Shown one piece after another: positions 38,167 to 48,108 of a stretch of DNA of 64,000 nt. This stretch comes from Polaribacter sejongensis. GTDB lineage: Bacteria; Bacteroidota; Bacteroidia; Flavobacteriales; Flavobacteriaceae. The notes under the pieces are model-generated. The model saw nothing but the letters and a program-made list of their open reading frames with translations. It was not told the origin of the DNA and did no database searches. The position numbers and the translations under genes were made by a program. Numbering within the stretch: the first letter of the stretch is position 1; each line of letters begins with the position of its first letter. The stretch covers positions 1-64,000 of the forward strand of contig CATITK010000054.1 of assembly GCA_949545755.1 (NCBI GenBank), in the 5' to 3' direction.

Positions 38167-41100
38167 ATGAAAAAAATCATTACTTACTTTATTAAATATC
38201 CAGTTGCAGTAAATGTTATAATTATTGCTTTTATAGCCTTTGGTTTTGTGGGGGCTTTCAATATGAAATCATCTTTTTTTCCACTAGTAGATTCTCAATT
38301 AATTAGAATTTCTTTAGCATATCCTGGTGCATCTCCTGCAGAAATGGAGGAAGGAGTTGTCTTAAAAATTGAAGATAATTTAAAAGGAATTGTAGGTGTA
38401 GAAAGAGTAACATCCGTTTCTAGAGAAAACGCTGCACGTGTAAATATTGAGGTAGAAAAAGGCAAGAATATAGATATTGTTTTATCAGATGTGAAAAATG
38501 CAGTTGATAGAGTCCCTTCCTTTCCTTCTGGTATGGAACCACCTGTAATTGCGAAAGTAGAAAGTATAAGACCAACGATTAGTTTTACAATAAGTGGAGA
38601 AAGTGTCTCTTTAAAATCGTTAAAACAAGCTGCAAGAAATGTAGAAAATGAGATTCGAGGAATCAAAGGAATTTCTCAAGTAGCTTTATCTGGTTTTCCA
38701 GAGGAAGAAATAGAAATTGCGGTTCGTGAAAATGATTTACGTGCATATAACTTATCCTTTTTAGAGGTTGCAAATTCAATTAGAAACTCGAATATTTTAA
38801 TTACTGGTGGAAATATAAAAACAGTTGATGAAGATTACCTTATTCGTGCAAGCAACCGCTCTTATTACGGAATTGACCTTCAAAATTTAATTGTAAGATC
38901 AGAAATAAATGGAAATATTATTCGTTTAAAAGATGTTGCAGAATTAAGAGATACTTGGTCTGAAAACCCTGATAGATTATATTTTAATGGAAATTTAGCG
39001 ATCGATATTACTGTAAGTAATACAAATAATGAAGATTTAATTTCTTCAGCAGATAAAATTAAAGAATACATAGAAAAGTACAATCAAGAACATCAAAATA
39101 TTCAATTGAATGTAACAAGTGATCGAAGTACAACACTAAATGATAGAACTTGGCTGCTAACTAAAAATGCCATTTCAGGAATACTACTAGTGCTGTTTTT
39201 CTTAGCCCTTTTTTTAAATTTAAGACTGGCAATTTGGGTAGCATTTGGTTTGCCAATCGCTTTTTTAGGCATGTTTATTTTTGCCTCGCAATTTGGTGTG
39301 ACCATAAATGTTTTATCACTCTTTGGGATGATTATCGTAATTGGTATTTTAGTAGATGACGGAATTGTAATCGGAGAAAATATTTATCATCATTACTATG
39401 ATTTAGGAAAATCAAAAATACAAGCCGCAATAGATGGAACAATGGAAGTAATTCCACCAATTGTTTCCGCTATTTTAACAACAATAATTGCCTTTTCTAC
39501 TTTCTTCTTTGTGGATGGTAGAGTAGGAAGTTTCTTCAGTGAAGTTTCTACCATTGTTATCTTAACCTTATCTGTTTCTTTAATTGAAGCTTTGATCATT
39601 TTGCCAGCACATATTGCACATTCGAAAGCTTTAGATAGAAAAAAACTAGAAAACGGCCTGCCTAAAAAAACAAATAAAGTTGATGCTTTCTTTAAGAAAA
39701 TGAATCGAGGAGCAAATACTGTTTTAGAAAAATTTAGAGACCACTACTACATGCCTTTTTTAAAGTTTTCTTTGGGAAACCGGTTCTTTATATTATGTGT
39801 TTTTGTAGCAACGCTTTTAATTAGTTTTTTTGCTTTAAAAGCAGGTGTTATAAAAAGTTCTTTTTTTCCAAGAATTGCCAGCGATAGAGTTCAGATTTCG
39901 CTAAATATGCCACAGGGAACGAACGAAAAAATTACAGATTCTGTAATTTCTTTTATCGAAGAAAAAGTAAGGTTGGTTAATAAAGAATATTCAAAAAAGC
40001 AAACGGATAATTTAGATATTGTAGAAAATATAATTAAAAGAGTTGGACCCGGAAGCGCAAACGCAACCTTAAGTGTAAATCTTTTACCCGGAGAAATTCG
40101 CGATTTTTCTTCTCCAGAAATCACCAATGCCATTCAGCAAAAAGTAGGAAAAGTTTATGGTGTAGAAAGTTTAGTTTTTGGTTCTGGAGGTAATTTCGGT
40201 GGAAGCCCTGTAGCCGTTTCTTTGTTAGGAAATAACATTAGAGAATTAAAAGCAGTTAAAGCTGAATTAAAAAAAGAGTTAGAAAAAAACCCTTTACTAA
40301 AAGACGTTACCGATAACGACCCCGCGGGTATTAAAGAAGTTCGCATTCAATTAAAAGACAATGCATATATATTAGGTTTAAATTTGCAATCTATAATGAT
40401 GCAAGTGCGTTCTGGTTTTTTTGGTTTTCAGGCACAACGTTTTCAGCGAGGTCAAGATGAAATTAAAGTCTGGGTTCGATACGATAAAAAAGATCGATCT
40501 TCTATTAAGAATTTAGATGATATGCGCATTGTAACTCCTTTAGGAATAAGAATTCCTTTTTCTGAAATTGCAGATTACACTATAGAAAGGGGAGATATTG
40601 CCATTAATCATTTAGAAGGAAAACGAGAAATTCAAATTACGGCAGATTTAAAAGATTTAAGTGCGAGTGCAACCGCTATTTTAGAGAATATCAAAACGAA
40701 TATTATGCCAGACATTTTGTCTAAATACCCTACAGTTTCTCCGCTGTATGAAGGACAAAATAGAGAAGCTAAAAAAACGACAGATTCTGTAAACAAGATT
40801 CAATGGATTATTTTAGGGTTGATTTATATTGTAATTGCCTTTACCTTCCGTTCTTATAGTCAACCAATTTTATTAATTTTTATGATTCCTTTTAGTATGA
40901 TAGGGGTTATTTGGGGGCATTATGTGCACAATTTTGCGATTGGAATTTTATCCTTTTTAGGAATTATTGCTTTAATCGGAATTATGGTAAATGATGGTTT
41001 GGTGTTGATCGGAAAATTCAACAGTTATTTAAAAGAAGGTATAAAATATGATGCCGCTTTAATCAAAGCAGGTCAATCTCGTTTTAGAGCTATTTTCTTA

Positions 41101-41367
41101 ACATCATTGACAACTGTTGCAGGATTGGCACCTTTAATATTTGAAAAAAGTAGGCAAGCCCAATTTTTAATTCCTATGGCAATTTCTATCGCTTATGGTA
41201 TTGCAATTGCAACGGTATTAACGCTGGTTATGTTGCCTTTATTATTGTCAGTTTCTAATTCTATGAAAGTAGGCATTAAATGGTTAATAACCAATAGAGA
41301 AGTAACCAAGGAAGAAGTAGAAAGAGCTATTATAGAATCTAAATTTGATGAAAATGAAGATCATTAA
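38167..41367 (+). CDS. RND efflux transporter permease (AcrB/HAE1-like)
   Basis: 1066 aa; LAYPGASPAEMEEGVVLKIEDNLKGI, DDGIVIGENIYHH, GIMVNDGLVLIGKFN, duplicated TM architecture. Confidence 0.96.
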   Translation: MKKIITYFIKYPVAVNVIIIAFIAFGFVGAFNMKSSFFPLVDSQLIRISLAYPGASPAEMEEGVVLKIEDNLKGIVGVERVTSVSRENAARVNIEVEKGKNIDIVLSDVKNAVDRVPSFPSGMEPPVIAKVESIRPTISFTISGESVSLKSLKQAARNVENEIRGIKGISQVALSGFPEEEIEIAVRENDLRAYNLSFLEVANSIRNSNILITGGNIKTVDEDYLIRASNRSYYGIDLQNLIVRSEINGNIIRLKDVAELRDTWSENPDRLYFNGNLAIDITVSNTNNEDLISSADKIKEYIEKYNQEHQNIQLNVTSDRSTTLNDRTWLLTKNAISGILLVLFFLALFLNLRLAIWVAFGLPIAFLGMFIFASQFGVTINVLSLFGMIIVIGILVDDGIVIGENIYHHYYDLGKSKIQAAIDGTMEVIPPIVSAILTTIIAFSTFFFVDGRVGSFFSEVSTIVILTLSVSLIEALIILPAHIAHSKALDRKKLENGLPKKTNKVDAFFKKMNRGANTVLEKFRDHYYMPFLKFSLGNRFFILCVFVATLLISFFALKAGVIKSSFFPRIASDRVQISLNMPQGTNEKITDSVISFIEEKVRLVNKEYSKKQTDNLDIVENIIKRVGPGSANATLSVNLLPGEIRDFSSPEITNAIQQKVGKVYGVESLVFGSGGNFGGSPVAVSLLGNNIRELKAVKAELKKELEKNPLLKDVTDNDPAGIKEVRIQLKDNAYILGLNLQSIMMQVRSGFFGFQAQRFQRGQDEIKVWVRYDKKDRSSIKNLDDMRIVTPLGIRIPFSEIADYTIERGDIAINHLEGKREIQITADLKDLSASATAILENIKTNIMPDILSKYPTVSPLYEGQNREAKKTTDSVNKIQWIILGLIYIVIAFTFRSYSQPILLIFMIPFSMIGVIWGHYVHNFAIGILSFLGIIALIGIMVNDGLVLIGKFNSYLKEGIKYDAALIKAGQSRFRAIFLTSLTTVAGLAPLIFEKSRQAQFLIPMAISIAYGIAIATVLTLVMLPLLLSVSNSMKVGIKWLITNREVTKEEVERAIIESKFDENEDH

Positions 41368-42676
41368 AAATACAATTGTAGCGGTCGTTTTTTTATCGAC
41401 TTTACAGGGAGTGTCGCAAGAAGTTCTAACAAAAAAAGAAGCTTTAAAAATTACACTAGAGAATAACTTCGGCATTAAAATAGCAAATAATAACCTGGAA
41501 GTTGCTAAAAATAATGCGAGCATTTATAATAATGGTTATTTGCCAACGGCTTCTGTTTCTTCAGGTGCAAATTACAGAAGTGAAAATCAAGATATTAATT
41601 TTCAGCAGCGTAGTCGTGATACTATAATTAGTGGTGCAGTAACAAAATCATACAATGCTTCTTTGAATTTGAGATACCTCATTTTTGATGGATTAGGAAG
41701 AAAATACAATTATCAACAATTAAAAGAAACCTATAATTTAACAGAAATACAAGCTAGAGAAACGATAGAGAATACGTATTTAAGATTGTTTACTTCCTAT
41801 TTCCAAATTGCTCGTTTATCAGAAAATAACCATAATTTATCAGAAACTTTACTCATATCTAAAAGGCGGCTAAAGCGGGCAACTTATCAATATGAATATG
41901 GACAATCGACAAAGTTAGAGCTATTAAATGCAGAAGTTGATGTCAACAATGATCGTATTGCTTTTATCAGATCGAAGCAACAATTAAACAATGCGAAACG
42001 TGGTTTAAATGTAATTCTTGGAGTTGAAAAGGAAATAACTTATCAAGTTGAAACAAATATTGAATTCAATACAATGATGAATTTTAATCAGCTAGAACAA
42101 AAAACAAAGGCAAACAATAGTTTGTTAAAGCAAAACGAAAAGAACATTGCTATTAGCGAATTCAATATTAAAATAAACAAATCTAATTTTTTACCAAGTT
42201 TAGCTTTAAATTCTTCTTATGGGTGGAATAAAAGTGAGAATCCAGTTACTTCATTTTTAGCGGGTGCAACTACAACTGGATTAAATGCAAGTTTAAACTT
42301 GTCTTGGAATTTGTTTGATGGAGGAAGCACTAAGACTCGAATTGCTAACTCAAAAATAGCTTTAGAAAACCAGCAAATATTATTAGCACAACAAAAAATA
42401 ACTATAGCAAACAATTTAAAAAATACTTGGGAGAATTATCAAAACCAATTGTTCATTTTAAAAGCACAAGAAAAAAACGTTTTAACCACTCAAAATAATT
42501 TTGAAAGAAGTAAAGAACGCTACGAATTGGGGCAAATTACTTCGATAGCATTTCGACAAGCTCAGGTGAATTTAATCAATTCTAAAACTGCTTTTAACAA
42601 CGCAAAATTTGATGCAAAGTTGATCGAATTACAACTTTTACAGATGAGTGGAGATATTCTAAATGTCAATTTTTAA
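41354..42676 (+). CDS. TolC family outer membrane efflux protein
   Basis: Signal peptide, LTKKEALKITLENNFGIKIANNNLEVAKNNASIYNNGYLPTASVSSGANYRSE; overlaps the upstream permease. Start could be 41345-41354. Confidence 0.94.
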   Translation: MKIIKNTIVAVVFLSTLQGVSQEVLTKKEALKITLENNFGIKIANNNLEVAKNNASIYNNGYLPTASVSSGANYRSENQDINFQQRSRDTIISGAVTKSYNASLNLRYLIFDGLGRKYNYQQLKETYNLTEIQARETIENTYLRLFTSYFQIARLSENNHNLSETLLISKRRLKRATYQYEYGQSTKLELLNAEVDVNNDRIAFIRSKQQLNNAKRGLNVILGVEKEITYQVETNIEFNTMMNFNQLEQKTKANNSLLKQNEKNIAISEFNIKINKSNFLPSLALNSSYGWNKSENPVTSFLAGATTTGLNASLNLSWNLFDGGSTKTRIANSKIALENQQILLAQQKITIANNLKNTWENYQNQLFILKAQEKNVLTTQNNFERSKERYELGQITSIAFRQAQVNLINSKTAFNNAKFDAKLIELQLLQMSGDILNVNF

Positions 42677-42755
42677 CATTGATTTTTAATAATCAATTGA
42701 AGTACAATTATTAAAAATTTAGTAGACGAGTAGTTGCTGAAGAATTCGTGTTCTT

Positions 42756-44339
42756 TTAATGACAATCTAAACTATAAAATCCACCACAATTTTCTGTCCT
42801 TTTTTTAGAAAATTGAGTAATTAAATAGGCCGTTGTAATTAAGTTTCTTAGTTCGCATAAATCTACTGAAAGCTCTGAGTGGTCATACAAACGTTTGTTA
42901 TCCTCATAAAGTACTCGTAATTTTTTTTCAGCACGTTTTAAACGTTCATTAGAACGAACAATACCAACATAATTTGTCATGATCGTTTTAACTTCATTCC
43001 GATCATTGGTAATTAATATTTTTTCCATGTTTTTAATAACTCCACTATCATTCCAAACAGGAATATCTTTCGGCATTTTAGCTTTATTGTATTTTTTAGA
43101 AATATTTAAATAAGCTCTGTGAGCATAGACCAGTCCTTCCAATAAAGAATTAGAAGCTAATCTGTTTCCTCCGTGTAAACCAGTTCTAGTCACTTCCCCA
43201 CATGCATAAAGTTTTTTAATAGATGTCTTCGCATTTTTATTCACATTTACACCCCCACAAATATAATGTGATGCGGGTACAACAGGAATAAAATCTTTTG
43301 TGACATCAATATTAAGAGAAGCACACTTTTCTGTAATATTAGGAAAATGCTCTTTAAATTTATGTTGATCTAATTGGGTACAGTCTAAATATACGTGAGG
43401 TTTTCCACTCTTTTTTAATTCACTATCTATGGCTCTTGCAACAATGTCTCTAGACGCTAGTTCTCCTCTTTCGTCATACTTATGCATAAAAAAAGCACCA
43501 TTGTAATCTCTTAATTTAGCACCAAAACCTCTAACAGCCTCTGAAACTAAGAAAGCTGGATATTCACCAGGATTGTATAATGCAGTTGGGTGGAACTGAA
43601 TAAATTCCATTTCAGAAATTTCTGCTTTTGCCCTGTAAGCGATTCCGATACCATCACCAGTTGCAATAGTTGGATTTGTGGTCGTTTCATAAACTTGTCC
43701 GTTTCCTCCAGAAGCCAAAACTGTAAATTTGCTGATAAAAGTTTTTACCTTATCTTCTTTAACATCGATAACATAAGCACCAAAACAAGAAACTTTGCCA
43801 TTCCGTTTTGTTTTCTTGTTTTTTACCTGATGTTGCGTAATTAAATCAATGGAGTAATGATGTGTAAGGAATTCAATATTTGGTAATGCATTTACTTGAT
43901 TTAATAAAGCTCTTTCAATTTCCGCACCTGTAATATCTGTGTGGTGTAAGATTCTATTTTGGGAGTGACCTCCTTCACGACCTAGATCGTAATCGCCCTT
44001 ATCATTTTCGTCAAATCTTGTGCCCCAACGGATCAATTCTTCTAACCTTTCAGGAGCATCTTCTATCACCATTTTTACAATTTCTTCATCACATAAACCA
44101 TCGCCAGCAAGTAGGGTGTCATCAATATGCTGCTGAAAACTATCTACTGTTTTGTTGTAAACGGTAGCAATTCCTCCTTGCGCATAATTTGTGTTAGATT
44201 CACTTTGTTCATCTTTAGTAATGATTGTAATTTTAGCATCCTTAAAAGCTGTAGCAGTTTTAAGTGCAAAAGTTAATCCTGAAATACCAGAACCAATCAC
44301 CAAAATATCAGTAGAAATTATTTTTTTATTAGGTAACAT
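42756..44339 (-). CDS. nadB: L-aspartate oxidase
   Basis: DILVIGSGISGLTFALKTA, NYAQGGIATV, REGGHSQNRILHHTDITGAEIE, HYICGGVNVN, CGEVTRTGLHGGNRLASNSLLEGLVYA. Confidence 0.97.
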   Translation of the reverse strand: MLPNKKIISTDILVIGSGISGLTFALKTATAFKDAKITIITKDEQSESNTNYAQGGIATVYNKTVDSFQQHIDDTLLAGDGLCDEEIVKMVIEDAPERLEELIRWGTRFDENDKGDYDLGREGGHSQNRILHHTDITGAEIERALLNQVNALPNIEFLTHHYSIDLITQHQVKNKKTKRNGKVSCFGAYVIDVKEDKVKTFISKFTVLASGGNGQVYETTTNPTIATGDGIGIAYRAKAEISEMEFIQFHPTALYNPGEYPAFLVSEAVRGFGAKLRDYNGAFFMHKYDERGELASRDIVARAIDSELKKSGKPHVYLDCTQLDQHKFKEHFPNITEKCASLNIDVTKDFIPVVPASHYICGGVNVNKNAKTSIKKLYACGEVTRTGLHGGNRLASNSLLEGLVYAHRAYLNISKKYNKAKMPKDIPVWNDSGVIKNMEKILITNDRNEVKTIMTNYVGIVRSNERLKRAEKKLRVLYEDNKRLYDHSELSVDLCELRNLITTAYLITQFSKKRTENCGGFYSLDCH

Positions 44340-44348
44340 TGTAAGTCT

Positions 44349-45344
44349 TTATATAGAAATATCTAACATTCTTTGAATAGGTATGATTGCTTTTTCACAC
44401 AATGTTGCATCCACTTCAATATCAGGTAATTCATATTTTAAACACAAATATAATTTTTTTAAAGTATTCATCTTCATATAAGCACATTCACTACAAGCAC
44501 AAGTGTTATCTTCTTTTGCTGGTGCAGGAATAATTTCTTTATCAGGATTTTCTTGCAACATCTGATATAAAATTCCAGCTTCAGTAGCTACAATAAACTT
44601 CTTCTTTTTACTGTTTCTTACATGATTTAAAAGGCCAGAAGTAGAACCAATATATTTAGCAACTTTAAGCATGTGGGCTTCAGATTCTGGATGTGCTATT
44701 AATTCTGCATCAGGATGTTCTTTATATAAATCTATTAATTTTTCCATAGAAAAAGCCTCATGTACCATACAAGCTCCATCCCAAAGTAACATCTCTCTGC
44801 CAGTTTCTTTATTTAAATATGCGCCTAAATTTCTATCAGGAGCAAAAATAATAGGTTGGTCTTTCGAAATAGAATCTATGATTTTTCTAGCGTTAGAAGA
44901 AGTACAAACGTAATCACTTAAGGCCTTAATCTCAGCGGAACAATTAATATAGGTAACAACAATATGATCTGGATGTTGTTTTTTAAATTCTGAAAATTTT
45001 TCTGGAGGACAAGAATCTGCTAATGAGCAACCAGCTAACAAATCGGGTAGTAATACTTTTTTACTTGGGTTTAAAATTTTTGCAGTTTCTGCCATAAAAT
45101 GAACTCCTGCAAAAACAATAATATCCGCTGCTGTTTTGGCTGCTTGTTGTGCTAAAGCTAAACTATCACCAACAAAATCTGCAATTTCTTGGATTTCATC
45201 TATTTGATAATAATGTGCTAAAAGAACAGCATTCTTCTTTTTTTTGAGTTTTAAAATTTCCTCACGATAATTAATAGCAGGTGTCTCAATATCTAAAAAT
45301 CCTCTTTCGGTAAGATTTTTTTTTGCAGCATTTAAATTTTCCAT
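44349..45344 (-). CDS. nadA: Quinolinate synthase A
   Basis: [81 protein letters not shown]. Confidence 0.98.
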   Translation of the reverse strand: MENLNAAKKNLTERGFLDIETPAINYREEILKLKKKKNAVLLAHYYQIDEIQEIADFVGDSLALAQQAAKTAADIIVFAGVHFMAETAKILNPSKKVLLPDLLAGCSLADSCPPEKFSEFKKQHPDHIVVTYINCSAEIKALSDYVCTSSNARKIIDSISKDQPIIFAPDRNLGAYLNKETGREMLLWDGACMVHEAFSMEKLIDLYKEHPDAELIAHPESEAHMLKVAKYIGSTSGLLNHVRNSKKKKFIVATEAGILYQMLQENPDKEIIPAPAKEDNTCACSECAYMKMNTLKKLYLCLKYELPDIEVDATLCEKAIIPIQRMLDISI

Positions 45345-45448
45345 AAAAATGTTTATTTTGAACTGTACTGCAAATATAAACCCTATTTTGTTGTCAAGAA
45401 AATGATTGATGTCATTCTATTGAATTATAATTATAATGTGTTAACAAA

Positions 45449-46030
45449 ATGAATCTATCTGAAGGTTTTTGGGAAAATAAGTACAAGAAGAATAAAACGG
45501 GTTGGGATTTAGGTGAAGTTTCACCTCCTCTAAAAACTTACTTTGATCAGCTAACCAATAAAAACTTAAAAATTCTAATTCCTGGCGGTGGAAATTCTTA
45601 CGAGGCAGAATACCTTTTTAAAAATGGTTTTAAGAATGTATATGTAGTAGATATTTCTGAAACTGCTTTAAAAAACATAAAAAATAGAGTTCCAGATTTT
45701 CCACTATCACAACTATTGCATGCGAACTTTTTTGATTTGGATGCTACTTTTGATTTGGTGATAGAACAAACTTTTTTCTGTGCAATAGATCCTAATTTAA
45801 GAGAAAAATATGCATTAAAAATGAAGGAACTCTTGCGCGAAAATGCAAAATTAGTTGGGCTGCTTTTTGATGCAAAACTAAATGAAGAACACCCACCTTT
45901 TGGCGGAACTATAAAAGAATACAAAGGATATTTTCAACCCTATTTTGCTATGAATATTTTTACAAAATGTGAGAATTCATTTTATAATAGGCAAGGAATG
46001 GAGCTATTTATAAAGTTAGTGAAAAAGTGA
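45449..46030 (+). CDS. TPMT-like class I SAM-dependent methyltransferase
   Basis: FWENKYKKNKTGWDLGEVSPPLKTYFDQL, ILIPGGGNSYEAEYLFKNGFKNVYVVDISETAL, EQTFFCAIDP. Confidence 0.92.
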   Translation: MNLSEGFWENKYKKNKTGWDLGEVSPPLKTYFDQLTNKNLKILIPGGGNSYEAEYLFKNGFKNVYVVDISETALKNIKNRVPDFPLSQLLHANFFDLDATFDLVIEQTFFCAIDPNLREKYALKMKELLRENAKLVGLLFDAKLNEEHPPFGGTIKEYKGYFQPYFAMNIFTKCENSFYNRQGMELFIKLVKK

Positions 46031-46068
46031 AAAGAGGCTATTTTCATTTAAGAAAATAACCTCTTTTA
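46030..46068. terminator. Bidirectional hairpin terminator between convergent genes
   Basis: AAAAGAGGCTATTTT-(loop)-AAAATAACCTCTTTT between the TPMT-like gene and the convergent outer-membrane gene. Confidence 0.75.
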
Positions 46069-46087
46069 TACTAAATTAGTTGGTCTC

Positions 46088-47125
46088 TTATAATGAATAT
46101 TGTAAACCTACTGTTATTGTTTCTTTTCGTTTTAATTGAATACCATTTATTTTTTGATACAAAGGAGATGCAAACTCAACACCCAAACGCAAATCTTTTA
46201 AAGTCCCTTTTTGAGCATATAGATTAAATCCAATACCACTATTGATATAGGTTCCTCCTGAGTTTTGTGTGTCTGCAGTTGTTACTATCATTGGCATTAA
46301 GTTCGGATTTGATCCTCTAATTTGATCAACCAGCATTCCTTCTAAACGCCCTGAAATACTCAGCCAATCTGTTGCTTTTATTGCTATCCAATTGTTTATT
46401 CCATAGTTGTTGCCAAAAGTATAATCATCCGCATTTTCACCCAATCGAATGGTAGTAGCGATTTGACTTCCCCATGAAAAAGAATCCCTTTGTCCTAAAT
46501 AAGTGAAACCCAAGTTGGTGTCAAAGGTTCCGCTTCCAATTTGCATTGGATAAGGTAATTGGATTTCATTTGGAGCACTCATTGGAGTTTCATCTGTTAC
46601 AGAAATACTTCCGGTAGGTAAAGAAAAAGTTAGATTTCCATGAAATGATTGTTTGTTTTTATTTAGGATTTTATAAATCATTCCTAATGTAACATCACCA
46701 AAACCCGATGAAGAAGTTGTAAAGGGTTTCAGCATTCCATTTGCCATTCTCATTTGTAAATCCATCTCTATGTTAATGACTTTTACCATTCCTAATAATG
46801 TAATTCTGTCTGAAGGAGCATACATCATTCCAAACATATGCATTTGCATTGGCATTCTTAAAGGGGTTACTTTATAACCCGCGTTATGTGCATTGTCATT
46901 TGAAATGGCATCATCACCAGAGAGTAAACGCTCCATTTTCATGTTCATAAACTTGTAGGAGAACATGAGTCCGCCTTTTCCATGATAATGATCTGCTTTT
47001 ACAGATATTGGTGCATGCCCATCAGGTCTATTTCCTTTCCAATTTGTGTTTTCAGTTTCCTGTGCACTTGCTTGTTGAGATAGGAACATCACAATTCCTA
47101 ACCCAATAATTTTTATTGATTTCAT
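46088..47125 (-). CDS. Predicted outer-membrane beta-barrel (transporter/MetA-pathway-like) with Met/His-rich segments, possibly metal-related
   Basis: Signal peptide MKSIKIIGLGIVMFLSQQASAQ; HAPISVKADHYHGKGGLMFSYKFMNMKMERLL; MPMQMHMFGMMYAPSDRITLLGMVKVINIEMDLQMRMANGM; C-terminal TVGLQYSL. Confidence 0.75.
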   Translation of the reverse strand: MKSIKIIGLGIVMFLSQQASAQETENTNWKGNRPDGHAPISVKADHYHGKGGLMFSYKFMNMKMERLLSGDDAISNDNAHNAGYKVTPLRMPMQMHMFGMMYAPSDRITLLGMVKVINIEMDLQMRMANGMLKPFTTSSSGFGDVTLGMIYKILNKNKQSFHGNLTFSLPTGSISVTDETPMSAPNEIQLPYPMQIGSGTFDTNLGFTYLGQRDSFSWGSQIATTIRLGENADDYTFGNNYGINNWIAIKATDWLSISGRLEGMLVDQIRGSNPNLMPMIVTTADTQNSGGTYINSGIGFNLYAQKGTLKDLRLGVEFASPLYQKINGIQLKRKETITVGLQYSL

Positions 47126-47206
47126 TAATTTTATTTTTTGTTTAAATAATTTGTACAATACGAAATTCAATTCTTTTTTTGAATTTAATTTAAGTAGAAG
47201 ATTATT

Positions 47207-47575
47207 TTAAACAACGGGAGGGTGGAACACAACTTTGGAAAATAGAAAATTGTAGATTTTACTGTAGAAGTGATTTTCTTCCTTTTCTGAAGTTGCTGTT
47301 TTTGTTTTTTTAAGATGTAATATTCTTACAAAGCCTATGGGATATTCTTTTAAAGAAATCTGCAAAGAAATGGGTGCTTCTTTTTGTTGTTTTTCTACTT
47401 CTTTGTACAAATGACATTTACCATTACACTGCAATTCAGGCTTATCTTTATTAATACATAAAAATTTTGCGATATAATCTTGATTAATTACATATGCTAC
47501 AAAAGGTGCAATAGGTTTTAGCATAGCAACCATGTATAATAAAACAAACAAAAAAGGAGTAAATTTTTGAAGCAA
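47207..47575 (-). CDS. Small protein with N-terminal hydrophobic helix and CxxxxxxxxxCxGKC motif
   Basis: 122 aa; TM-like FTPFLFVLLYMVAMLKPIAPFVAYVI followed by CINKDKPELQCNGKCHLYKEVEKQQKEAP. Confidence 0.7.
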   Translation of the reverse strand: MLQKFTPFLFVLLYMVAMLKPIAPFVAYVINQDYIAKFLCINKDKPELQCNGKCHLYKEVEKQQKEAPISLQISLKEYPIGFVRILHLKKTKTATSEKEENHFYSKIYNFLFSKVVFHPPVV

Positions 47576-47630
47576 AACCTATTATTTTATTGAACAAAAG
47601 TAATTTTAAAAATTAATAAACAAACGATTT

Positions 47631-48077
47631 TTATTTATTTTTTAATACTATTTCTTCGAAATCTTCACAGCGTTCTGCAAAGTCAAATAAATACTGAGCT
47701 TCTTTGGGAGGTATCGTTAATTTACGTTTTGTTAAATCGATCCATGCGCCATAAACTTTTATGATTGCTGATAGTTTTCCTGCTTCATTAAAAACTTCAT
47801 GAGTAATTTTCCAACGTTCATTGTTTTCCGATAAACCAGCAACTTTAAAATTTACGTTGATGTTTTCTCCCAAATGAATTTCTTTTCTAAAAGAAGTTTC
47901 TTCTGTAAATAAAATAGGTCCAATATTGTGTTTTGTAAATTCTTCGATAGAAAATTTTTGATCTCTAAAATACCGAACCCTTACTTCTGCAGCATAATCA
48001 TTATATGCAGTATGACGCATGTGTCTGTTTGGGTCAAAATCTGCCCATTTTGTTTGAAAGGTTACTTTAAAACTCAT
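47631..48077 (-). CDS. Acyl-CoA thioesterase (4HBT hotdog family)
   Basis: QTKWADFDPNRHMRHTAYNDYAAEVRVRYF, hotdog fold pattern. Confidence 0.9.
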   Translation of the reverse strand: MSFKVTFQTKWADFDPNRHMRHTAYNDYAAEVRVRYFRDQKFSIEEFTKHNIGPILFTEETSFRKEIHLGENINVNFKVAGLSENNERWKITHEVFNEAGKLSAIIKVYGAWIDLTKRKLTIPPKEAQYLFDFAERCEDFEEIVLKNK

Positions 48078-48108
48078 TTTTTGGTATCTGTGAATAATTT
48101 ATTAGTGC

